A DNA stretch of 6,697 nucleotides, taken from Candidatus Bathyarchaeota archaeon. Its GTDB lineage: Archaea > Thermoproteota > Bathyarchaeia > TCS64. The stretch lies in assembly GCA_013329615.1 (NCBI GenBank), contig DUKA01000231.1:1-6697 (forward strand), read 5' to 3'. Below are positions 1 through 4,849 of this stretch, piece after piece; positions within the stretch are counted from its first letter, which is position 1; every line of letters starts with the position of its first letter. The position numbers were made by a program, and so were the translations under genes. The notes beneath the pieces are model-generated. The model made no database searches. It was not told the origin of the DNA and saw only the letters and a list, made by a program, of their open reading frames with translations.

Positions 1-579
1 GGTGAAACCTCGCCGTTCATGAACTCGAAGACCCCGACGCCTTCCCTGGGCCTCTCCGGGGGCTTGATCCTGACACCCTTCTCACCCCTGACGACGAGGT
101 CGCCCCGCCTAACGAGGCCGATCGGCCTGCACCAGGCTTTCTTCGCCACCGGGTCGACGACTATCTGCTTATCCATCATGAGCCCCTCGACCTCCACCCA
201 CCCGCCGCTGAGATACACGCTGGTCGGGTGATTCGTAGTCGAGTAGAAGTCGTCGGGGAGCACCATGTCCCGCGGCGCAGCCTCGTACTCCACCTCACTC
301 GCCTCAGGCATCACTGCCCCGAGCCTCAACACCTCGTCCACTATCCCATCGAGGTGCTCCTTGCTCTCCCCGAATATCATGATCGAGGTGCTGCTGTAAT
401 CGTTCTTGCGCCTCCCAATCTTGAAGTCTAGGAACTCAAAATCACCCTTACGATCCATGATGACGTCCAGTATCTTGGTGAGTATCATGGAGTCGATGAG
501 GTGGCCTTCGACCTGTACGAGTTGGGAGAACTTACCCTGTTCAGGGTACGGGAAAACTATCCCTTGCCAACTCTTCCAC
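1..579 (-). CDS. TIGR00300 / LOR-SDH family protein (archaeal ornithine cyclodeaminase-like), N-terminal part, apparent +1 frameshift near start
   Basis: The reading frame is open from 542 to the left edge (180 codons plus 2 bases), so the C-terminal Rossmann part is off-window. It carries the signature segments of the TIGR00300 LOR/SDH family: GHLIDS near the start, then DFYSTTNHPT, MMDKQIVVDP and PPERPREGVGVFEFM. Archaeal members are NAD-dependent enzymes of ornithine/arginine metabolism; one from Methanococcus was characterised as an ornithine cyclodeaminase making proline. The exact substrate here is inferred. The conserved frame has no ATG, GTG or TTG before the Met at 488, which lies after GHLIDS, so 488 would remove conserved residues. 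A GTG at 579, about 30 bases after a TTTAAA box, opens a 12-codon frame ending CCC-TGA at 546-541. Skipping one base there enters the conserved frame. The cause is either a programmed +1 shift or an indel, for example in the A4 run at 553-556. Family assignment is firm; the start is not. Confidence 0.85.
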
Positions 580-605
580 CGTAAGCTGACTGGTGGGGGC
601 GGAAC

Positions 606-613
606 GCTTTAAA
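606..613 (-). promoter_or_regulatory. Candidate TATA box (TTTAAA) for the TIGR00300 gene
   Basis: Read on the minus strand this is GTTTAAAG, centred about 30 bases before the GTG at 579. Archaeal transcription starts about 26 bases after the box, so the message would begin around 583, almost on that GTG. This supports 579 rather than 488 as the true gene start. It also suggests transcription separate from the upstream reductase gene, whose stop lies only ten bases away. Confidence 0.45.
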
Positions 614-622
614 CCCATCGTT

Positions 623-1507
623 CTAGGCGAGCTTCTCCTTCGCCAGCTTCTCCACCACTGTGACAACCGCCTGCGTCCCCTTGTCCCTCAGGCCCTCGGC
701 GTCGAGGTTCTTGAACATCTGCTGCACGATCGCTGTTCCCGGGAGGGGCATCTTGATGCTGTCGCTCGTCTCCATGATTATGCGCAGGTCCTTGAGGTAG
801 TCCTTGACCTTGAAGCCGGGCTCATGGTCGCCGACGAGGAGCTTCGCCCCGTTGTTTGTGAGCTGCCAGCTGCCCGCCGCGCCGGGAGAGACCGCCGCGT
901 GCACCTTCTTCGGGTCTACCCCCGCCTTCTTCGCGAACACGAGGGCCTCAGCGACCGCCAGCATGTTCATGCCGACGAGTATCTGGTTCACAGCCTTACA
1001 TATCTGGCCGTCGCCGTTGCCGCCGATGTGGGTAATCGTCTTCCCCATGGACTGGAAGACCGGGACCGCCTCGTTGAAGGCGTCCTTATCGCCCCCCACC
1101 ATTATGCTCAGCGTACCGTTCCTCGCCCCGATGTCGCCACCGCTCACGGGCGCGTCGAGCATCTTTACCCCCTTCTCCTTGAACTTCGCAGCCATCTCAC
1201 GCGTCCTTATCGGGCTTATAGTGCTCATGTCTATGACTATGGTCCCCGGATTCACGCCGTAGATGACCCCGTTTGGCCCGAGAAGTACCTCCTCGACATC
1301 CTTCGAGTCGGTGACGATCGAGATGATTATGTCGCTCTTCTCCGCGACTTCCTTCGGCGACTTCGCCAGCTTGGCCCCCGCCTTGACGATGGGCTCTGCC
1401 CGGGAAGCCGTCCTGTTCCAAACCGTCAGCGGGAAACCCGCCTTGAGGATGTTCATGGTCATGCCGCTGCCCATGAGACCTAACCCTATGAAACCGATAC
1501 GCTTCAA
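623..1507 (-). CDS. NAD(P)-dependent 3-hydroxyisobutyrate dehydrogenase / beta-hydroxyacid dehydrogenase family protein
   Basis: A complete 294-residue cytosolic oxidoreductase of usual family length. Residues 5-16 are the Rossmann glycine motif GFIGLGLMGSGM. W30-N31-R32-T33 ends the second strand; the Asn-Arg pair there usually favours NADP over NAD. D118-APVSGG-D125 is the substrate-binding motif, and K171 in GQICKAVNQ is the predicted catalytic lysine, with N174 conserved. The C-terminal all-helical domain contains the usual KDL segment. Family members reduce or oxidise small beta-hydroxyacids or semialdehydes (3-hydroxyisobutyrate, tartronate semialdehyde, glyoxylate, succinic semialdehyde). 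The motifs do not fix the substrate. Glycine cleavage genes nearby make a glyoxylate or tartronate-semialdehyde role conceivable, but that is only inference. The start codon is TTG at 1507-1505, directly preceded by an in-frame TAG, so no longer protein is possible. No Shine-Dalgarno is seen. Confidence 0.92.
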   Translation of the reverse strand: MKRIGFIGLGLMGSGMTMNILKAGFPLTVWNRTASRAEPIVKAGAKLAKSPKEVAEKSDIIISIVTDSKDVEEVLLGPNGVIYGVNPGTIVIDMSTISPIRTREMAAKFKEKGVKMLDAPVSGGDIGARNGTLSIMVGGDKDAFNEAVPVFQSMGKTITHIGGNGDGQICKAVNQILVGMNMLAVAEALVFAKKAGVDPKKVHAAVSPGAAGSWQLTNNGAKLLVGDHEPGFKVKDYLKDLRIIMETSDSIKMPLPGTAIVQQMFKNLDAEGLRDKGTQAVVTVVEKLAKEKLA

Positions 1508-1548
1508 CTAAACCACGTGACCAATAGATGCGCAGATGCGAATAAGAC

Positions 1549-1580
1549 CTTTTCAGAAAAGAAGCCGACTAAAAAGTCTA
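1549..1580 (-). terminator. Candidate poly-T terminator after the zinc-ribbon gene
   Basis: On the minus strand, 10 to 40 bases after the stop at 1590, there is a TTTTT run (1575-1571) and a TTTT run (1560-1557). Both sit in short symmetric contexts: GACT-aaaa-AGTC at 1567-1578 and CTTTT-cag-AAAAG at 1549-1561 (plus-strand reading). Archaeal transcription often ends at such T runs without a strong GC hairpin. Confidence 0.4.
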
Positions 1581-1589
1581 GAAGGAAAT

Positions 1590-2066
1590 CTACTGGACCT
1601 TCGCCCCGCAGTTGCTGCAGAACTTTGTGGTGTCATTTACAGGCGTCCCGCAGCTCGGGCAGAACTTGCCACTTCCCTGCGGCGGTGGCGGCGGGGGAGT
1701 GTATCCCTGTGGCGGGGCGGAGTAAGACGGCGGAGGGGCGTACGTCGTCGGCGGAGCCGTATACTGCTGCTGTGGCTGAGGCGCCTGCCAGACCCTCGCG
1801 TTGATCTGCTTCAACTCCTCCTGCTTCGCCGCAATCTTCTGCTCGATCGCAATTACCTGCTGGCAGACCTCCGCGAACTCGGGGGCCTCCTGACCCGTCG
1901 CAACATAGCGACGATAGGACATCTCACCAAGCCTAGTATAGACACCCTCGATCTGCTTCTTCAGACCGCCGATGTCCAACTCTACCTTCTTCCCATCGGC
2001 GACCTTGTCCGCCTCGAAGGCGACCTTACCTGCACCGCTCTTCACCCTATCGAAGAAACTCGACAT
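1590..2066 (-). CDS. Helical N-terminus, Pro/Tyr/Gln-rich linker and C-terminal zinc-ribbon protein
   Basis: A 158-residue protein in three parts. Residues 1-94 are charged and helical, with probable coiled coil around 66-92 (EVCQQVIAIEQKIAAKQEEL). Residues 95-132 are a low-complexity linker of Pro, Gln, Tyr and Ala with a run of six prolines. Residues 133-158 form a zinc ribbon with CPSC (136/139) and CSNC (150/153), the four zinc ligands. Similar helix-linker-zinc-ribbon proteins are common in archaea and bacteria and mostly unnamed; the ribbon probably binds a partner protein or nucleic acid. No signal peptide or membrane segment is visible. ATG at 2066 follows GGTAGGTGAT, whose GGTGA is a plausible Shine-Dalgarno. 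A TTTATA box at 2104-2098 (minus) predicts transcription starting only a few bases upstream. It lies 80 bases after the membrane protein gene on the same strand, but its own promoter makes co-transcription uncertain. Confidence 0.8.
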   Translation of the reverse strand: MSSFFDRVKSGAGKVAFEADKVADGKKVELDIGGLKKQIEGVYTRLGEMSYRRYVATGQEAPEFAEVCQQVIAIEQKIAAKQEELKQINARVWQAPQPQQQYTAPPTTYAPPPSYSAPPQGYTPPPPPPQGSGKFCPSCGTPVNDTTKFCSNCGAKVQ

Positions 2067-2096
2067 ACTCTATCACCTACCTTGCGTACGATTTTG

Positions 2097-2105
2097 GTAT
2101 AAAGC
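2097..2105 (-). promoter_or_regulatory. TATA box for the zinc-ribbon protein gene
   Basis: The minus-strand reading is CTTTATACC, a good archaeal TATA element. It is centred about 35 bases before the ATG at 2066, leaving a leader of roughly 8-10 bases that contains GGTGA. Confidence 0.55.
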
Positions 2106-2115
2106 CTTATTCTCT

Positions 2116-2139
2116 GCGGTTTGTCGCGAAGAAAACCGC
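2116..2139 (-). repeat. Inverted repeat GCGGTTT...AAACCGC between two minus-strand genes
   Basis: Two perfect 7-base arms (2116-2122 and 2133-2139) enclose a 10-base loop, 8 bases beyond the stop of the membrane protein gene. The position suits a transcription terminator or 3' end hairpin for that gene. No T run follows the stem on the minus strand, so termination is not certain. It could also act upstream of the zinc-ribbon gene promoter. Confidence 0.4.
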
Positions 2140-2146
2140 GCGCCTG

Positions 2147-2545
2147 CTACGCACCCTTCAATATCAGCAGGACATACGCGCCCGCGAAGCCGATCATGGC
2201 TAAACCAACGCCGATCATCAGGTTGAGGTTCGCCTTCGACTTGTCGTAGAGCACCTGCGTACTCCCGTAGACGAGGTAGAGACCGGCGATGCCTGAAGCG
2301 TATAGGAACATGCTCACAATGCTCTCGTTAATCGTCTGCTCCCCCGAATAGGGGTTTATCGAAGAGTAGGTGCCGCTCGACGTGGCGACCGTGGAGTTCG
2401 GCTGCTTTATGATGTCGTAGACCCCCCCGCCGAGGATGAAGATTATGAAGATGACCATGAACACGCTCGCGTATCTGGAGAGCGACTCGAGTTGTCTGTT
2501 GCCCCGTATGCGAGGGGCGTCCTTCTTTTTCGGCGTTGAAGCCAT
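2147..2545 (-). CDS. Three-helix membrane protein resembling the Ost3/Ost6/OSTC oligosaccharyltransferase subunit family
   Basis: A complete 132-residue membrane protein. After a basic N-terminus (KKK and several Arg, residues 6-17) there are three hydrophobic helices at about 27-46, 76-95 and 109-130. A Ser/Thr/Asn-rich loop of about 30 residues separates the first two. The pattern GGGVYDIIKQPNS (39-51), then E74 with SMFLYASGIAGLYLVYGS (78-95), then a third helix, resembles as I recall it human OSTC/DC2: GG-x-x-YD-x-I-x-x-P-P-S, E-x-x-x-SFLF-x-x-GG-x-GF. It also resembles the membrane half of Ost3/Ost6. There is no thioredoxin domain, so OSTC is the closer shape. Such subunits position the catalytic Stt3/AglB enzyme during protein N-glycosylation; that role is inferred and no aglB is in the window. 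ATG at 2545 follows GGAAGGAG at good distance. An unrelated small membrane protein is the alternative. Confidence 0.7.
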   Translation of the reverse strand: MASTPKKKDAPRIRGNRQLESLSRYASVFMVIFIIFILGGGVYDIIKQPNSTVATSSGTYSSINPYSGEQTINESIVSMFLYASGIAGLYLVYGSTQVLYDKSKANLNLMIGVGLAMIGFAGAYVLLILKGA

Positions 2546-2580
2546 CTTCGACTCCTTCCCCGAAACATGCGCGGGTTGGC

Positions 2581-2596
2581 AATATATCCTTTTATG
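2581..2596 (-). promoter_or_regulatory. Promoter of the OST-like membrane protein gene
   Basis: The minus strand reads CATAAAAGGATATATT, containing two overlapping TATA-like elements (ATAAAAGG and GATATATT). A start about 26 bases downstream would fall near 2558-2568, just before the GGAAGGAG ribosome site at about 2559-2552. Confidence 0.45.
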
Positions 2597-2636
2597 CCCG
2601 GATCAGGCGGCGTCCGCGACTCCCGACATGATGATG

Positions 2637-2644
2637 TTTATATG
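2637..2644 (+). promoter_or_regulatory. TATA box (TTTATATG) for the small CxxC protein gene
   Basis: A strong archaeal TATA element. Transcription would start near 2666, 5 bases before GTG 2671 and downstream of TTG 2653, so it argues for the shorter protein. Confidence 0.5.
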
Positions 2645-2670
2645 CCCTAGGCTTGGAGGTTCATAAGACG

Positions 2671-2850
2671 GTGGCGGGTTTGCCTCAGAAGATAGTCTGC
2701 AAGTCTTGTAAAGAGGTCCTCTATGAGGGCGAGCTGCTCAAGTCTCCACAGGACGTCATAAAGAAGTTCGAGGGCAAGTGCCCTAAATGCAAGAAGGACC
2801 TCAAATTCTCGACCGAGGGCGTCGACGTCCACCCCTGCACCACCAAGTAG
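2671..2850 (+). CDS. Small zinc-ribbon protein (two CxxC pairs)
   Basis: A 59-residue soluble protein. One zinc-binding CxxC lies at KIVCKSCKEVLYEG and a second at GKCPKCKKDLKF, about 30 residues apart, as in a rubredoxin-like or zinc-ribbon knuckle. A final Cys near the C-terminus is probably not a ligand. The Lys-rich, acidic-poor surface is compatible with nucleic acid or ribosome contact, but no function is known to me. GTG 2671 is chosen because GGAGGT at 2655-2660 lies 10 bases ahead of it and the TATA box predicts transcription from about 2666. TTG 2653 is also in frame and would add six residues. The gene is divergent from the OST-like gene and sits 63 bases before gcvT on the same strand. 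Confidence 0.7.
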   Translation: MAGLPQKIVCKSCKEVLYEGELLKSPQDVIKKFEGKCPKCKKDLKFSTEGVDVHPCTTK

Positions 2851-2868
2851 ACGCGCATCCCCCAGATA

Positions 2869-2880
2869 GGGTTTTAACCC
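2869..2880 (+). promoter_or_regulatory. Symmetric TATA-like element GGGTTttAACCC upstream of gcvT
   Basis: Five-base arms GGGTT/AACCC flank TT, and the core TTTTAA can serve as a TATA box. From it, transcription would start near 2899-2901, the left edge of the inverted repeat at the gcvT start. A second weaker box (CATATC, 2892-2897) is too close to the start codon for a leaderless message. Confidence 0.4.
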
Positions 2881-2898
2881 ACCCCCCATTGCATATCT

Positions 2899-2914
2899 AA
2901 CCGGTAATCCGGTT
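2899..2914 (+). promoter_or_regulatory. Perfect inverted repeat AACCGG-taat-CCGGTT at the gcvT start codon
   Basis: Two six-base arms around a four-base spacer; the last base is the first base of the TTG start codon. As DNA it could be an operator at the transcription start. As RNA it would form a six-pair hairpin with a tetraloop abutting the start codon, and so could hide or expose it. Function is inferred from position only. Confidence 0.45.
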
Positions 2915-4041
2915 TGGAGCTCAGAAAGACACACATTTATCAATACCACGCTGAGCACGGCAACGTTGTCGACTTTGGCGGTTACGCGATGCCCGTCTGG
3001 TACGAGGGCATTATCGCCGAGCACAAGGCCGTACGCGACGCGTGTGGCATATTCGACACGAGTCACATGGGCAGAGTCTACGCCGAGGGCCCGGACGTCG
3101 TCAAGTTCCTCGACTACGTCGACACGAACGACGTCGCCGCCCTGACGGACGGCAAGGGTGTATACGGCGTCATGTGCAAGCCAGACGGTGGAATAGTAGA
3201 CGACCTCATTGTCTACAGGATGAGCGCCGAGAAGTTCCTCGTCGTCTACAATGCGGGCAACCGCGCCAAGGACTTCGCCTGGCTGCAGAAGAACACAAAG
3301 GGCTTCAAGGTAAAGCTCACCGACATGAGCGACAAGGTCGGCATGATAGCCGTCCAGGGACCCAAGGCCGTCGAGATGCTCGCCAAGATAAGCGCGACCG
3401 ACCCCGGTGCCATCGAGAGGTTCAACGTCGCACCCTTAAAGGTCAGCGGCTTCGACTGCCTCGCCGCCCGAACCGGATACACGGGCGAGGACGGATTCGA
3501 ACTCTTCATACTCGAAGACCCCGTCGCCACCCCGGAGAAGTCTCTAAAGGTCTGGAACGACCTAGTTGCCGCCGGCGCGAAGCCCTGTGGCCTCGGCGCA
3601 CGCGACAGCCTACGCCTCGAGGCGGGCCTCTGGCTATACGGCAACGACATCGACGAGACCATAAACCCCATCGAGGCGGGTCTCAAGTGGGTCGTCAAGA
3701 TGAAGAAGCCCAGCTACTTCAACGGTAGGAGGGCGCTCGAGGGTATAATCGAGAAGGGCGTCGTCAGGACGCTCCTCGGCATCCAGCTAACTGAGCGCGG
3801 CATCCCCCGCCACGGCTACGAGGTCTACGACGGCGAGAAGAGGATAGGCGTCGTGACCAGCGGAGGGGTCGCCCCCACACTGGATGAGAGCATCGCCCTC
3901 GCGTACCTCCCACCCGAGTACAAGGAGCCCGGCAAGGAGATACAGGTGAAGATCAGGGTGAACCTCGTTAAGGGAAAGATAGTTAAGCACCACCCATTTT
4001 ATGATGAGACCAAGTACGGTTGGAAGAGGGTAAAGGCATGA
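2914..4041 (+). CDS. gcvT: Glycine cleavage system T protein (aminomethyltransferase)
   Basis: A full-length 375-residue T protein. It takes the aminomethyl group from lipoyl-GcvH, releases ammonia, and transfers the one-carbon unit to tetrahydrofolate or the archaeal pterin equivalent. Visible family motifs: KTHIYQYH (5-12), GGYAMPVWY (22-30), FDTSHMG (47-53), GGIVDDL (92-98) with the catalytic Asp at 96/97, AVQGPKA (146-152), GYTGEDGFEL (188-197), and GLGARDSLRLEAGLWLYGND (226-245). The C-terminal barrel ends normally. The start is TTG 2914: an in-frame TAA lies at 2905-2907 and the next Met is residue 26, inside conserved sequence. No Shine-Dalgarno precedes it, so the message is probably leaderless or very short-leadered. 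The TGA stop overlaps the gcvH ATG, so the two are translationally coupled. gcvPA/gcvPB and lpd are not visible. Confidence 0.97.
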   Translation: MELRKTHIYQYHAEHGNVVDFGGYAMPVWYEGIIAEHKAVRDACGIFDTSHMGRVYAEGPDVVKFLDYVDTNDVAALTDGKGVYGVMCKPDGGIVDDLIVYRMSAEKFLVVYNAGNRAKDFAWLQKNTKGFKVKLTDMSDKVGMIAVQGPKAVEMLAKISATDPGAIERFNVAPLKVSGFDCLAARTGYTGEDGFELFILEDPVATPEKSLKVWNDLVAAGAKPCGLGARDSLRLEAGLWLYGNDIDETINPIEAGLKWVVKMKKPSYFNGRRALEGIIEKGVVRTLLGIQLTERGIPRHGYEVYDGEKRIGVVTSGGVAPTLDESIALAYLPPEYKEPGKEIQVKIRVNLVKGKIVKHHPFYDETKYGWKRVKA

Positions 4042-4442
4042 CAGACGGAACAAAGGTCGAAACCGGATTATTCTACACGAGCGAACACGAGTGGGCGAAG
4101 CCCGATGGCGACATCGTAATCATCGGCATCAGCGACTACGCACAGGCAGCGCTCCACGAGATAGTCTACGTTGAGCCCCCTAAGAAGGACGCGGAGGTCA
4201 CTCAGGGTGGAGCCATAGGCGCCGTCGAGTCCGTGAAGGCGGTATCCGACTTCTACAGCCCAGTCACAGGCACGGTAGTCGAGGTAAACGAGGCACTGAT
4301 GAACAACCCCGAGAAGATCAACGCCGACCCATACGGCGAAGGCTGGATCGCGAAGATAAAGCCTAACAACTGGGCCGCAAACGTCGCCAAGTTGATGGAC
4401 GCAGAAAAGTATAAACAGCACATAACGACGCTAAAGCACTAG
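4038..4442 (+). CDS. gcvH: Glycine cleavage system H protein (lipoyl carrier)
   Basis: A 134-residue lipoyl-domain protein of usual length that shuttles the aminomethyl and reducing intermediates among the P, T and L proteins. Diagnostic features are SEHEWAK (15-21), GISDYAQAALHEIVYVE (30-46), the lipoylation site at K67 within GAVESVKAVSDFYSPVTG (61-78), and NEALMNNPEKINADPYGEGW (84-103). ATG 4038 sits in the ATGA overlap with the gcvT stop and fits the family N-terminus. GGAAGAGGG just upstream, inside gcvT, can serve as ribosome site. An in-frame TTG at 4020 would add six residues encoded entirely within gcvT and is less likely. The last 40 bases contain a TATA-like element that may drive the following tRNA gene. 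Confidence 0.97.
   Translation: MTDGTKVETGLFYTSEHEWAKPDGDIVIIGISDYAQAALHEIVYVEPPKKDAEVTQGGAIGAVESVKAVSDFYSPVTGTVVEVNEALMNNPEKINADPYGEGWIAKIKPNNWAANVAKLMDAEKYKQHITTLKH
4405..4416 (+). promoter_or_regulatory. TATA box (AAAAGTATAAAC) inside gcvH, candidate tRNA-Leu promoter
   Basis: AAAAG matches a purine-rich BRE and TATAAA (4410-4415) is a textbook TATA box. It predicts initiation near 4437, about 20 bases before the mature tRNA 5' end. The bases double as the codons Glu-Lys-Tyr-Lys in gcvH. Confidence 0.4.
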
Positions 4443-4457
4443 CCACCCAATTATTGT

Positions 4458-4542
4458 GCAGGGGTTCCCGAGTGGCCAAAGGGGTCAGGTTCAGGACCTG
4501 ATGGTTAGTCCTCCGTGGGTTCGAGCCCCACCCCCTGCACCA
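4458..4542 (+). tRNA. tRNA-Leu (anticodon CAG), CCA encoded
   Basis: The acceptor stem GCAGGGG (4458-4464) pairs with CCCCTGC (4532-4538), followed by discriminator A4539 and encoded CCA (4540-4542). The D stem is CCC (4467-4469) with GGG (4481-4483). The anticodon stem is TCAGG (4485-4489) with CCTGA (4497-4501), loop TTCAGGA, anticodon CAG at 4492-4494, reading the Leu codon CUG. The long variable region 4502-4514 is class II, as expected for Leu. The T stem GTGGG (4515-4519) and CCCAC (4527-4531) encloses TTCGAGC. There is no intron. It begins 15 bases after gcvH on the same strand. tRNA-Leu genes are common integration sites, and the DNA downstream differs in composition, but no duplicated tRNA 3' end is visible. 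Confidence 0.96.
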
Positions 4543-4633
4543 ATCTTCTCATCCCAGTGGGCTCTGTGTCGCATGGCGGATCATTCTAAATCCAGTTAGT
4601 CGGCGCGTGCACGTGGTTTCCCGTTTCCTCCTC

Positions 4634-4744
4634 TGCCGCCGTCGCGTTTCCGGCTATTTGGGTTTGTTTTCCCTTTTTGGGCTGTTTTTCGGCTCCGTTG
4701 GCGGCGGTAGTGCGGCAGTTGTCCGTTGCCGCCACGTCGCGTTT
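4634..4744. repeat. GC-rich direct and inverted repeats downstream of tRNA-Leu
   Basis: The direct copies are TGCCGCC-GTCGCGTTT (4634-4649) and TGCCGCC-AC-GTCGCGTTT (4727-4744). Between them lie TGGCGGC (4699-4705) and GCGGCA (4712-4717), each complementary to the TGCCGCC core. Mutually exclusive stems are possible: 4699-4705 with 4728-4734, or 4712-4717 with 4727-4732. Confidence 0.45.
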
Positions 4745-4805
4745 TAGGGGTAAAAAATTAGGATTAGGTTCAGAGAAAGGATTTCTACTGTAACGTTTGA
4801 GAACA

Positions 4806-4835
4806 TGTTTCCGCTATTGATTTGAAATGGAAACA
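4806..4835 (+). promoter_or_regulatory. Inverted repeat TGTTTCC...GGAAACA bracketing a TATA-like box
   Basis: Seven-base perfect arms (4806-4812 and 4829-4835) flank 16 bases that include ATTTGAAAT (4820-4828), centred 26 bases before ATG 4850, the archaeal TATA distance for a leaderless message. The left arm overlaps the palindrome AACATGTT (4802-4809). An operator bound by the downstream winged-helix protein, giving autorepression, is a reasonable inference. Confidence 0.45.
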
Positions 4836-4849
4836 GACTATACATAAGC

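Larger units (their letters stand above)
4543..4849. other. 307-base intergenic region: G/T-rich, repeat-bearing half and A/T-rich promoter half
   Basis: No convincing gene is seen. From about 4610 to 4750 the plus strand is rich in G and T with T4-T5 runs. It holds a direct repeat (TGCCGCC then GTCGCGTTT at 4634-4649 and again at 4727-4744, the second with two extra bases) and GGCGGC/GCGGCA segments that can pair with it. After 4745 it becomes A/T-rich and leads into the promoter of the regulator-like gene. On the minus strand a 49-codon ORF (GTG 4735 to TAG 4588-4586) exists; its composition is hydrophilic and Ala/Thr/Asn-rich and I do not recognise it. Confidence 0.6.

Noticed and set aside
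593..1483. Long open frame on the plus strand (296 codons)
   Set aside because: It lies exactly opposite the HIBADH-family gene, is Arg/Leu/His/Asp-rich as antisense frames of G+C-rich genes are, and shows no family motif.
2653..2670. TTG 2653 as start of the small zinc-ribbon protein
   Set aside because: It lies upstream of the predicted transcript start and of the GGAGGT ribosome site, both of which fit GTG 2671. It is not excluded if another promoter is used.
2851..2913. Glycine riboswitch upstream of gcvT
   Set aside because: The 63-base gap is too short for the known aptamer and lacks its conserved core. Only short dyads are present.
2647..3066. Minus-strand open frame across the small CxxC gene and gcvT start
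   Set aside because: It is antisense to two better supported genes and crosses their intergenic promoter. The sequence has no recognisable motif.
4750..4770. Tandem TTAGG-like units (TTAGGATTAGGT)
   Set aside because: Only two units in A/T-rich promoter DNA, not a meaningful repeat array.
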